Below, in pieces: positions 25,445 to 33,040 of a stretch of 33,141 nt of DNA. A program made the position numbers and the translations under genes. The notes below the pieces were generated by a model. The model was not told where the DNA came from. It saw only the letters and a list, made by a program, of their open reading frames with translations, and did no database searches. Positions within the stretch are counted from its first letter, which is position 1. Each line of letters opens with the position of its first letter. Source of the stretch: Chloroflexota bacterium (GTDB lineage: Bacteria; Chloroflexota; Anaerolineae; Anaerolineales; Anaerolineaceae); the NCBI GenBank assembly GCA_012729755.1, contig JAAYCN010000069.1:1-33141 (forward strand), read 5' to 3'.

Positions 25445-27260
25445 TGAAAACGAACTCGATGACAACGTCCCTCTGAGCGGTAGCCTCCTGCACAAACTTG
25501 GCGGCGTTATCAAACCGCACTGGAGAACTCTCCTGGGTGGTGTCCTCGGCATCGCCCTGGTGGCAGTTGCCGACGCTGTTTTCACCTACCTGCACAAAGA
25601 AATTCTCGATGCCGCCATCATCGCCGGCAACAAGACCGTTTTATGGAAGTTGTTCGAATACTATATCGCGCTGGTAGTTATCCAGTCTATCGCGGTGTTT
25701 CTCTTCGTCTACTTCATCGGTTTACAGGGCGAGCGCATCCGCTACGACCTGCGGAAGAAGCTCTTTGATCACCTGCAGAGGCTCTCCCTTTCCTATTTCA
25801 GCAAGACTCCTCTGGGCTGGATCATGTCGCGCGTCACCTCAGACACTGAAAAAATGGGCGACCTGTTGACCTGGGGCATTGTAGACTCAACCTGGGCCTC
25901 CGTGAATATCCTCTTTGCCTCAATTTTTATGTTCATCATCAACTGGCGCCTGGCTATCCTCGTTGTGTTGAGTCTGCCTGTCATGCTTTTTGTGGCAATA
26001 AAATTTCGAAAGCGCATTTATTATCACTACCGCCTCTCGCGCAAAGCCAATTCGAAAATGACCGCGTCGATGAACGAGAATATTACCGGTGTGCGTGTGG
26101 TCAAAGCGCTGAGGCGCGAAGAGAAAAATCTCGAAAACTTCAAAGTACTTTCCAGCGATATGTTCAACTCGAGCTATCGGGCTGCTTTCTTATCCGCCTT
26201 GTTCCTGCCGACCATCCAGACCATCAGCGCCTTTTCACTGGCTATGGTGCTCTGGCAGGGTGGCATCATGGTTGAAAATTCCTTCATCACTATCGGCGGT
26301 CTGCAAGCTTTTATCTCCTATATCATGATGATTCTCTGGCCTGTGCAGGATCTGGCACGTGTGTATGCAGAAATGCAGAACGCTGTGGCTTCATCTGAGC
26401 GGGTTTTCTCTTTGCTCGAGACCATTCCCAGTATTACCGATTTTCCCGACACAGTTGAAATCACTTCGTTGCTTGGTGATGTTGATTTTCAAAATGTGTC
26501 TTTCCACTACGAAGATGATGAACCAGTCATCCGCGATCTTTCTTTCCACGTTCCGCAAGGCAATACTGTTGCCCTGGTTGGCCCAACCGGCGGAGGAAAG
26601 ACAACCATTGTCAATCTTCTCTGCCGTTTCTATGAACCCAGTGAAGGTGTGATCCTGGTCAACGGCCAGGACTATCAGGACTTCAAGCTGAAGGATATTC
26701 AGTCCCGCATCGGTGTCGTGTTGCAGACGCCCCACCTCTTCTCCGGCACCATCCTTGAGAATATACGCTACGGCAGATTGGATGCGACAGATGCACAAAT
26801 TGAAGAGGTCGCTAAACTTTCCGGCGCGCACGAGTTCATCACCAGTTTTGAACATGGTTACCAGCAGGATGTTGGTGAAGGAGGCAACCTGCTGTCAGTA
26901 GGTCAAAAGCAGCTGATCAGCATCGCTCGAGCCCTGCTCGCCAACCCAGACATTTTTGTGATGGATGAGGCTACTTCCTCTGTCGACACGCTGACCGAGG
27001 CGCTGATTCAGAAAGGTATGCATCAGCTGATGGAAGGCCGCACGAGCTTCATTATTGCCCACCGCCTCTCGACCATCAAACACGCTGATCAGATCATGGT
27101 CATCAACGCCGGTCGGATCGAGGAACAGGGCACTCATGAAACCCTGATGCGAGTTAAAGGTCATTATTACAATCTATACACACACCAATTCCGACAGGAA
27201 CTCGAGACACGTTTAGATCCGTTCAACAGCAAAAACAATGAGGATTCCAGGAGAAACTGA
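25428..27260 (+). CDS. ABC exporter half-transporter, subunit with catalytic ATP site
   Basis: A 610-aa partner of the preceding subunit with the same layout: TM domain ~30-345, nucleotide-binding domain ~360-590. Walker A is GPTGGGKTT (about 384-392), Walker B is FVMDEATSSVD with the canonical E514, and the H-loop is IAHRLSTI. Its signature is LSVGQ (489-493) rather than LSGGQ. Together with D517 of the partner this predicts one working and one degenerate ATP site per dimer. ATG 25428 is chosen because GAGGAA, within the end of the first gene, lies 7 nt upstream. The longer frame from 25338 has no ribosome site. It is translationally coupled to its partner and followed after 2 nt by the DUF692 gene. 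Confidence 0.93.
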   Translation: MSAYYDENELDDNVPLSGSLLHKLGGVIKPHWRTLLGGVLGIALVAVADAVFTYLHKEILDAAIIAGNKTVLWKLFEYYIALVVIQSIAVFLFVYFIGLQGERIRYDLRKKLFDHLQRLSLSYFSKTPLGWIMSRVTSDTEKMGDLLTWGIVDSTWASVNILFASIFMFIINWRLAILVVLSLPVMLFVAIKFRKRIYYHYRLSRKANSKMTASMNENITGVRVVKALRREEKNLENFKVLSSDMFNSSYRAAFLSALFLPTIQTISAFSLAMVLWQGGIMVENSFITIGGLQAFISYIMMILWPVQDLARVYAEMQNAVASSERVFSLLETIPSITDFPDTVEITSLLGDVDFQNVSFHYEDDEPVIRDLSFHVPQGNTVALVGPTGGGKTTIVNLLCRFYEPSEGVILVNGQDYQDFKLKDIQSRIGVVLQTPHLFSGTILENIRYGRLDATDAQIEEVAKLSGAHEFITSFEHGYQQDVGEGGNLLSVGQKQLISIARALLANPDIFVMDEATSSVDTLTEALIQKGMHQLMEGRTSFIIAHRLSTIKHADQIMVINAGRIEEQGTHETLMRVKGHYYNLYTHQFRQELETRLDPFNSKNNEDSRRN

Positions 27261-27262
27261 TC

Positions 27263-28048
27263 ATGCAGCTCGCGGTAAATTTTTCCTGGCAGCTCGGTCA
27301 ACTCCTGCAAGAAAACGCGATCACAGTTGATCTGATTAAATGCCCCGAATGGGCTGGAATGGTCAATTCAGCCTCCAAATTTGGGAAAGTGACCGTCCAT
27401 TTCGAGATTGGTATAGGAAACGGCAGCGTCAAGAATCTTGATTTCGAGATGATCAAACGTTTTCTACGGACAACCGACACACCTCATCTAAATGTACATC
27501 TATTGGGTGATTCCACGCTAACCGCAGACTCCAAGCCTGATGAAATCAGGCTGCTTGATCGCTGGAAAATCGATATAGAATACTTAAAGCTGCGGCTTCC
27601 TGACCAGAACATCGTGGCTGAAAATCTTCCTTACCTGCCCACATATCCTGAAAACCGGATCTCAAGCCGCCCCTGGCTAATCCAGGAGCTGTTGACCAGT
27701 CAGGACATCGGCTTTTTATTGGATTTATCCCACCTGCGGATCACCGCCCATTATGAGAATTTGGATTTCAAAGCTTTTGCTTCTGAATTTCCGCTTGATC
27801 GAATAGAGGAAATGCATCTCACCGGCCTTAAGACCTATGCGAATTACCTCACTGATCACTTTGAAATGGGTAAAGAAGACTTTGCAGCCGCCCGCTGGGC
27901 AACCAGTCAAATCAAAGCTGGACTCTGGCAGAGTCCCAAAGTAGTTGCCTTTGAATATGGCGGCGCGGGTGATGTTTTTTCCTGGAGAAGCGAGATTTCT
28001 GTTCTGCGCGATCAAGTTCCCCAACTTTACGCTCTCATCCACAGCTGA
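27263..28048 (+). CDS. DUF692 / MNIO-family (multinuclear non-heme iron oxidase) homologue
   Basis: A 261-aa TIM-barrel protein. The order of possible metal ligands follows the DUF692 family (MbnB, TglH): VTVHFEIGIGNGS (H46), LNVHLLGD (H79), VAENLP (E120-N121), GFLLDLSHLRITA (D154, H157), EMHLTG (H185), TDHFE (D198-H199) and FEYGG (E231). Characterised members use two or three irons to oxidise cysteine or other residues in ribosomal peptide precursors. Identity is by pattern recall; the sequence is divergent, with H157 where many have N. It is co-transcribed with the heterodimeric ABC exporter (2-nt gap; AGGAG 9 nt before the ATG), a setting that fits peptide maturation and export. I found no precursor peptide or DUF2063 partner. 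A xylose-isomerase-like sugar enzyme is the main alternative. Confidence 0.68.
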   Translation: MQLAVNFSWQLGQLLQENAITVDLIKCPEWAGMVNSASKFGKVTVHFEIGIGNGSVKNLDFEMIKRFLRTTDTPHLNVHLLGDSTLTADSKPDEIRLLDRWKIDIEYLKLRLPDQNIVAENLPYLPTYPENRISSRPWLIQELLTSQDIGFLLDLSHLRITAHYENLDFKAFASEFPLDRIEEMHLTGLKTYANYLTDHFEMGKEDFAAARWATSQIKAGLWQSPKVVAFEYGGAGDVFSWRSEISVLRDQVPQLYALIHS

Positions 28049-29135
28049 TCAGCTGACTCTGCTTACATTATTATACAAGGTGCGCAGCCTGGACTTTGTT
28101 TCGTCAGCAAGTCTTGGGTCCTCGAGGACTCTCTGAGAGGGTGTTTTCGCCTGATCATAATGTTTGCGTATTACGCCCTGTTGATTGGTTTTGCCGATCA
28201 ACTTTTCTACTGGCTGAAAGAGATTGACGAAGAAGCGTAATTCCGCATAGATCGAGGTGAACAGGTGCAGTTCCGCCAGGGTTTCGAAACGATCGTAACC
28301 CACCGTATGACACACCACAGACCTTTTTTGTTCGACATGGGCCAGGTCGTTCTTGTGATAAGGTCTTCAACGGGTAAAAGCGATCTGCTTGTCTAAACAA
28401 TAGCGGTAGAGCATATCGTTAATGAACTTTGAGCCATGATCAGAATCAGACCAAGCAAAGGGAAAGGTAATTGTTCTTCCAGGTTTTTGATTGCCTGAAA
28501 AGTTGCCGTCTGGGTCTTATTGAGCAAAGCCAGGCATTCTGTCAGCCAGTCGCCAGATCCGTGGCAGTCAGCGTATTCAGGCAGTTACCTGTCGTGGTCT
28601 CTCCACAATGGGCTACCAGGTCAATCTCCAAAAAGTTGGGCTGCTGTTCATCCCAAGGCGTGTAAATTCGGACGGGGATCTGTCGCTTGAGTAAGGTGCC
28701 GGGTTTCGTAGTCGAAAGTTCCCGTCTCTTCTCTGTGATGCGAGCTGGCCGCAAACGCTGATCGATGGTGGCTCTGCTCATGCTCAATATTTGTGCTTTC
28801 TGCTCCCTGCTCAAACTTATCTCGCCACATTCTTCCAGTTTGCGTATCCACTCGGGCAGAAGTGGATGCGGGCGCTTTAAATACAGGCGCCCTCCCATCT
28901 CCCAGAGCTGCTCAAGTATCTGGATCGTTTCCCCAGTGTATCGCCGCTTGCGACCAGCCTTTTTCGACCTTTTGCTCTGACTGGGATGCCTCAATACCCT
29001 GATCGCATTTTTACGGTGATATCCCGTTGTCGCGGTCAATTCATCAAGAATGATCTACTTCTCTGCTTTGCTGGCTTTCAGGTAGCGTGCTCTGGTATGC
29101 TCAAGTATCTCTCTTTTACTTCGTCCACTCATCAT
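28049..29135 (-). pseudogene. Transposase of the DDE integrase (rve) type, multiply broken
   Basis: Pieces of one transposase are readable across frames on the minus strand. They are an N-terminal HTH part (ATTGYHRKNAIRVL), the linker STTKPGTLLKRQIPVRIYTPWD, the catalytic-core start FLEIDLVAHCGE, DSDHGSKFIN with the second acidic residue, RPYHKNDLAHVEQKR with the final glutamate, and a C-terminal AKTPSQRVLEDPRLADETK. Four lesions are seen: stop TAG at 29055-29057 (codon 27), a one-base loss near 28543, a one-base loss near 28448, and stop TGA at 28367-28369. The fold resembles the ISNCY/IS481-like group that lacks a separate orfA; I cannot name the family firmly. Confidence 0.85.
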
Positions 29136-29187
29136 AGGCTTTCTCACGGTTGCTTAATACCGAGATAGTTACTTTAATTGTGAGACA
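28054..29187 (-). mobile_element. Decayed insertion sequence
   Basis: Probable limits of an IS whose transposase is broken. TGACTC at 28054 and TGTCTC (minus strand, from 29187) could be remnants of terminal inverted repeats, but the match beyond the first six bases is poor. I see no target-site duplication. The left limit lies 6 nt after the stop of the DUF692 gene, so that gene is not visibly truncated. Limits are approximate. Confidence 0.5.
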
Positions 29188-29219
29188 ATGCGGTTTTCTA
29201 AGGCCCTCATCTCCTCAGC

Positions 29220-29225
29220 TATAAT
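29220..29225 (+). promoter_or_regulatory. -10 box of the phosphofructokinase-like gene
   Basis: TATAAT within GCTATAATAGC, about 34 nt before ATG 29259. A second TATAAT lies at 29236-29241. No good -35 is seen for either. Confidence 0.4.
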
Positions 29226-29258
29226 AGCTAAGACTTATAATGCAAGAACGAGGTGTTT

Positions 29259-30377
29259 ATGACAAAACGTATCGGCATAATAACCGCGGGCAGCGACGCT
29301 CCGGGCGTCAACGCGGCCATTCGTGGCTTCGGGCGCGCTATTACCAATACATATAACTTCGATTTGGTCGGCTTTAAGGACGGCTTTCTCGGCCTGGTCG
29401 AAAACCGCGCCTTCGACTTGAGCGACAGCGCGCTATCGGGCATTTTAACCCTCGGCGGTACCATTCTCGGCACGAGCATCCAGCTGCCTGCTGCGATGCC
29501 CAAAGGCGATCAGATCCTCGACCTCACCAATCAGGCGGTTGAGACCTATCGAAAGCAAAAGCTCGATGCGCTTGTCTGCATCTGCGACCGCGCCACCCAG
29601 GAGGCCGCTTACCAGCTCAGCCTAGCCGGATTGAACATCATTACCATGCCCAAAGCCGCCGACAACGATATCCCCTGCACTGATAAGTGCATTGGTTTCG
29701 ACAGCGCGCGCGAAATCGCCACCCAGGCCATCGACCGCCTGCATACGACCGCCAACGCGACCCACCGCATTATGATCGTCGAGTTGCTTGGCAACTCCTC
29801 CGGTTGGCTTACGCTTGGCGCTGGCCTCGCTTCGGGCGCTGACGTTATTCTCATCCCCGAGCTCCCATACGATATGGATATTGTCGTTGACGCCATCAAC
29901 AACCGCCGCAAAAGAGGCCGCAATTTCTCGCTCATCGTTGTGGCTGAGCGCGCCCGCTCCCGCGAACTCGTCGACTTCATGGAGACCTCCGCTCGCCTGC
30001 GCGCCGCCAGAGAGGGCGACCAGGCCCGCGAACTTGAGCGTCTCGAAAACAAATATTCCGGCCAGACCATGCTGCTCGCCCGCCGTCTCGAAGAATCCAC
30101 GGGTCTCGACTCACAGATCACCATCCTCGGCTCTCTCGTCAGGGGAGGCACTCCCACCGCTGCTGATCGCCTGCTCGGCACACAGCTGGCTGAATGGAGC
30201 GCCAAGATGGCCGCCGAAGGCCAGTTCGGCCGCATGGCTTGCCGACAGGATGGTGTCATGAGCAGCGTCCCGCTCGAGTCAATCGCCGGAAAAGGCAAAC
30301 CCATTCCATCCGACCATGGCTGGCTGCGCAGCGCGCTTCAAGTTGGCGCTACTCTCGGCGTCGCCGAAATCGCGTAA
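29259..30377 (+). CDS. Phosphofructokinase-family protein lacking the GGDGS nucleotide loop
   Basis: A 372-aa PFK-fold protein. Retained: the N-terminal GSDAPGVNAAIRGF (11-24), GGTILGTS (66-73), the catalytic-loop aspartates in ADNDIPCTD (D135, D137), GFDSA, HRIMIVELLG (R170) and LVRGGTP. Changed: the ATP/PPi-binding GGDGS is replaced by CDRAT (109-113). The arginine after GTS is isoleucine (I74). The arginine of VEVMGR is N179. The GGD of the first loop is GSD. An extra charged helical stretch lies near 240-275. The enzyme is therefore unlikely to be a normal 6-phosphofructokinase; it may use another donor or substrate, or be a regulatory pseudoenzyme. ATG 29259 has GAGG 6 nt upstream. Confidence 0.82.
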   Translation: MTKRIGIITAGSDAPGVNAAIRGFGRAITNTYNFDLVGFKDGFLGLVENRAFDLSDSALSGILTLGGTILGTSIQLPAAMPKGDQILDLTNQAVETYRKQKLDALVCICDRATQEAAYQLSLAGLNIITMPKAADNDIPCTDKCIGFDSAREIATQAIDRLHTTANATHRIMIVELLGNSSGWLTLGAGLASGADVILIPELPYDMDIVVDAINNRRKRGRNFSLIVVAERARSRELVDFMETSARLRAAREGDQARELERLENKYSGQTMLLARRLEESTGLDSQITILGSLVRGGTPTAADRLLGTQLAEWSAKMAAEGQFGRMACRQDGVMSSVPLESIAGKGKPIPSDHGWLRSALQVGATLGVAEIA

Positions 30378-30389
30378 CTCGAGCTCAGC

Positions 30390-31076
30390 TTATTTCGAAT
30401 AATAATCCTTACGGATCTGCGGCTCCCTCGCGATGCCCGCCTCAACGAGGTCCATCAGATTGTCAAACAAATCCTGCGTTAGCGGGTCAAAAGCGATGTC
30501 CACGCTGCCATTCGCTATTGCATTAGCCTTGTCTGCCATGCGGGCGATCAAATATTGCCCGATCTGATGATAAACCGATGCCAGGAAAAATGCTGCCATG
30601 TCTATATCGACCCACGGTGCAATATCATCATGCATAATCCCCTGCGTCAGAAAATCCCTGAAGCGTACCGTTGCGTCAGTCGCCTCCTGCTCCCCCGGTT
30701 CCGATTCATTCGCCAACGGATTCTCTAAAAATGCGTCTTGCTCAATTTTCGCCAGCTTCGGGTGCTTTAACTCAAACATCACCGCCACCTGGATCATCCA
30801 TCGCAAATATCCAAAAGTGTCCATTACTGACGAAGGCGGCGTCATGTCCTTCACCATCTCGATTTTGCAGGTTTGCACGATGCTCAATATATGATTGTAA
30901 AGGTCGCGTTTGTCAACAAAATATTGATAAAATGACCCCTTTGCGATACCGGCTTTCGCTACGATTTGCGAAATTGACGCCCCCCGATAGGAGTTCGCCG
31001 CGAATTCATCAATCGCGACCGCTTCAATTAATTCACGTTTACTGACAGATAAATTAAAAAAAGTCTTTTTTGGCAA
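30390..31076 (-). CDS. TetR-family transcriptional regulator
   Basis: A 228-aa repressor. The N-terminal HTH AVAIDEFAANSYRGASISQI followed by VAKAGIAKGSFYQYFVDKRD (about 18-60) is the standard TetR_N pattern, and the C-terminal ligand domain (about 75-225) has no recognisable subtype. The start is TTG 31076, with GGGAG 7 nt upstream. The longer frame to 31145 would begin upstream of the promoter at 31111-31139 and is excluded. It is convergent with the PFK-like gene and divergent from the HIT gene (147-nt gap). Its target could be itself or the divergent gene; the ligand is unknown. Confidence 0.88.
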   Translation of the reverse strand: MPKKTFFNLSVSKRELIEAVAIDEFAANSYRGASISQIVAKAGIAKGSFYQYFVDKRDLYNHILSIVQTCKIEMVKDMTPPSSVMDTFGYLRWMIQVAVMFELKHPKLAKIEQDAFLENPLANESEPGEQEATDATVRFRDFLTQGIMHDDIAPWVDIDMAAFFLASVYHQIGQYLIARMADKANAIANGSVDIAFDPLTQDLFDNLMDLVEAGIAREPQIRKDYYSK

Positions 31077-31110
31077 GGGGATTCTCCCATTTTTATGACT
31101 GAGCGGTCGT

Positions 31111-31139
31111 ATTCTAAAGGACGTCCTTCGATCTGTCAA
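31111..31139 (-). promoter_or_regulatory. Consensus promoter of the tetR gene with a palindrome in its spacer
   Basis: On the minus strand: TTGACA (31139-31134), 17 nt, TAGAAT (31116-31111). The spacer contains the perfect 12-bp palindrome AAGGACGTCCTT (31117-31128). A second imperfect repeat GACTGA/GCGGTC (31098-31109) lies just downstream, near the start point. Either is a plausible TetR operator for autorepression. Confidence 0.75.
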
Positions 31140-31209
31140 TCCCATGTATGGGTTCCTGTGTGGGTTCCTGTTTTTCCGACATCCGTCCGCAGCTGCCGTC
31201 AGAATTAAG

Positions 31210-31215
31210 ATAAAA
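31210..31215 (+). promoter_or_regulatory. -10-like box before the HIT gene
   Basis: TAAAAT lies roughly 6-7 nt before ATG 31223, with no Shine-Dalgarno; leaderless start is likely. Confidence 0.4.
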
Positions 31216-31222
31216 TAGCCTC

Positions 31223-31717
31223 ATGCAACGCATGAGCAGCCCCTGGCGTATGAAATATTTCGATCGTGATAAGTCTGATCACAGCTGTGCTTTTTGTGAA
31301 GCCGCAAAATTGACCGATTCTCCCGATAACCTCATCGTCCATCGCGGTCAAAACGCCTTTGTGATCCTCAACCTCTTCCCCTACACCAGTGGCCACCTCA
31401 TGGTCGTGCCCTATTCCCATCTTCACACACTCAGCGAACTCGATCGGCAGACGCAGGCTGAAATGATGTACCTTGCCACTCAGGCCGTCGAGGTGCTCAC
31501 CGCCACCTACAAACCTCAGGGCTTCAACATCGGCGTCAACATCGGCTCTGCGGGTGGCGCGGGCATTGCTGATCATCTTCACATGCACATTGTTCCACGC
31601 TGGGGCGGTGACGCCAACTTCATTTCTATTATTGGCGAGACACGCGTTCTCCCTGAAACGCTCGACCAGACTTTCTATCGCGTTCGCGACTGTTGGCAGT
31701 CTCGCTATCCCGGCTGA
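31223..31717 (+). CDS. HIT-family nucleotide hydrolase/phosphorylase
   Basis: A 164-aa member of the histidine-triad superfamily, which splits dinucleoside polyphosphates or nucleotidyl conjugates. The triad is HLHMH (H118, H120, H122) in DHLHMHIVPRW. SPWRMKYF near the start and the zinc-type pair CAFC (C22, C25) point to the FHIT/AP4A-phosphorylase-like bacterial branch. PYTSGHLMVVPYSH is the conserved middle strand. ATG 31223 or 31232 are both possible. The first has the -10-like box 6-7 nt away, and neither has a ribosome site. It is divergent from tetR. Confidence 0.9.
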   Translation: MQRMSSPWRMKYFDRDKSDHSCAFCEAAKLTDSPDNLIVHRGQNAFVILNLFPYTSGHLMVVPYSHLHTLSELDRQTQAEMMYLATQAVEVLTATYKPQGFNIGVNIGSAGGAGIADHLHMHIVPRWGGDANFISIIGETRVLPETLDQTFYRVRDCWQSRYPG

Positions 31718-31760
31718 GCATTTCTTAGTTTTTCACTTGATAACATAACAAGAGCATGCA

Positions 31761-32693
31761 TTACCTGTCCATCTCAACTAAAACAGCCTTAGACAGCATA
31801 GCTCTACTCTCCTCGGATATATCCATACTCACCAGATCCGCAATAATCGAATCCTTGAGAAACGCGCTTTTATATAATCCCGGTGTAATACCAATAGTCT
31901 TTTTGAAAATTCGGCTGAAATGTGAAACCGTTTTATACCCAGTCATCTTACTCAGCTCACTCAAAGTGTACGTTCCAGAAACGATAAGTTGGGCTGCCGT
32001 CTTAATTCGAACATAAGTAAGGTAGTCATTGACAGTTTTTCCTGTGTCTCTTTTGAAGATAAAGCACAGGTAGCTTTTGTTATAGTTGATTTCTTTGCAT
32101 ATATCTTCCAGTGATATTGAACGATGATAATTAGCATTAACGAAATCTATTGCGGATTTCGTTGCTTCTGAATAGGATTCCAACTGGTAAGCATCAAAAT
32201 CTGACAGGTAAGTATCGGGGCTTACTGTCGAACTGTAAGAAACATCATTTTTTTGATAGGACTTCGTTATATGACAGAGCAATGAACCCAGGTAATAGGA
32301 AAACGCCAGTTTGTTTGCATTACTCTGTGGATTTCCAGCTATCTCTATAATCGCAAACATTAACTCGCGAATTAATGCATCCTCATGAAAAACTGGTGGC
32401 ACAAACTCCATCGCTTTTGAAAGAGCAGAATCATCAAACAGGAATTTTAACTCGTAGGTAGTTAAGGCTTCGGTCACGCAATCGATAGCATGCACCTCTC
32501 CAGGCGCAAGCAAAGACAACGACCCCGGTTCTAATATGTACTTGAGATTTCGTGACATGTATATACACCGCCCACTTTTTACATACATAAGCTGATAGTG
32601 GTAGCGATGTGAGTGGCTTTCCACACGATTACCTTCTTTATAGTGTACGTTGAACACCCAGAGCAATTCTGAAGCCATTCTTTGAAAATTCAT
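31761..32693 (-). CDS. AraC-family regulator with cupin sensor domain
   Basis: A 310-aa regulator. The N-terminal cupin-like domain (about 15-120) includes RVESHSHRYHYQLMYVKSGR and EPGSLSLLAPGEVHAID, as in sugar-sensing AraC proteins. The C-terminal double HTH (about 205-300) includes ISLEDICKEINYNKSYLCF and LSELSKMTGYKTVSHFSRIF. ATG 32693 is chosen for AAAGAGG 9 nt upstream; the longer frame to 32792 lacks one. It is divergent from a sugar-type ABC ATPase gene at the right edge, its probable target. It is AT-richer than most genes in the window. Confidence 0.9.
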   Translation of the reverse strand: MNFQRMASELLWVFNVHYKEGNRVESHSHRYHYQLMYVKSGRCIYMSRNLKYILEPGSLSLLAPGEVHAIDCVTEALTTYELKFLFDDSALSKAMEFVPPVFHEDALIRELMFAIIEIAGNPQSNANKLAFSYYLGSLLCHITKSYQKNDVSYSSTVSPDTYLSDFDAYQLESYSEATKSAIDFVNANYHRSISLEDICKEINYNKSYLCFIFKRDTGKTVNDYLTYVRIKTAAQLIVSGTYTLSELSKMTGYKTVSHFSRIFKKTIGITPGLYKSAFLKDSIIADLVSMDISEESRAMLSKAVLVEMDR

Positions 32694-32846
32694 CAGGACA
32701 AACCTCTTTATTAACAAATTATAGACAAGCACACGCCCAATTATCTCAATAATGCGGGAAATTGCAACACCAAAAAAACGAATATTAGGCATTGTTTATA
32801 TTAGTTACACATAATTTGCTAAATTCGTGTGATTTTATAGGCTTTA

Positions 32847-32875
32847 TTGACAGAATATCAAACAACGCTTATTAT
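32847..32875 (+). promoter_or_regulatory. Sigma-70 promoter for the sugar ABC operon
   Basis: TTGACA (32847-32852), 17 nt, TATTAT (32870-32875), pointing to the ABC gene. It leaves a leader of about 160 nt. Upstream, AATTT-GCT-AAATT (32813-32825) is an inverted repeat that could be an operator. Confidence 0.7.
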
Positions 32876-32912
32876 GCAACGCAAGCAAATATCAGATATA
32901 TCATAGTGATTT

Positions 32913-32934
32913 TTTAATAGTTCTTTAATAGTTC
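32913..32934 (+). repeat. 11-bp tandem duplication in the ABC leader
   Basis: TTTAATAGTTC occurs twice head to tail (32913-32923 and 32924-32934). It lies between the promoter and the start codon. The remaining leader, to 33026, is AT-rich with nothing else that I recognise. Confidence 0.7.
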
Positions 32935-33040
32935 TAAAGTTAACAATACAGAATATTAGATAATAAGCTAATTATTTATAAATTTCATTTGTAACATGAA
33001 CCCGCAAGCTCTACATATGTAACCCATAGGAGGTAAAAGT

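Noticed and set aside
28040-29195. Target-site duplication of the decayed IS
   Set aside because: No matching 3-10 bp direct repeat could be found at the presumed ends.
29609-30304. 231-aa minus-strand frame inside the PFK-like gene
   Set aside because: Serine/arginine-rich composition typical of an antisense shadow of a GC-rich gene; the plus frame shows clear PFK motifs.
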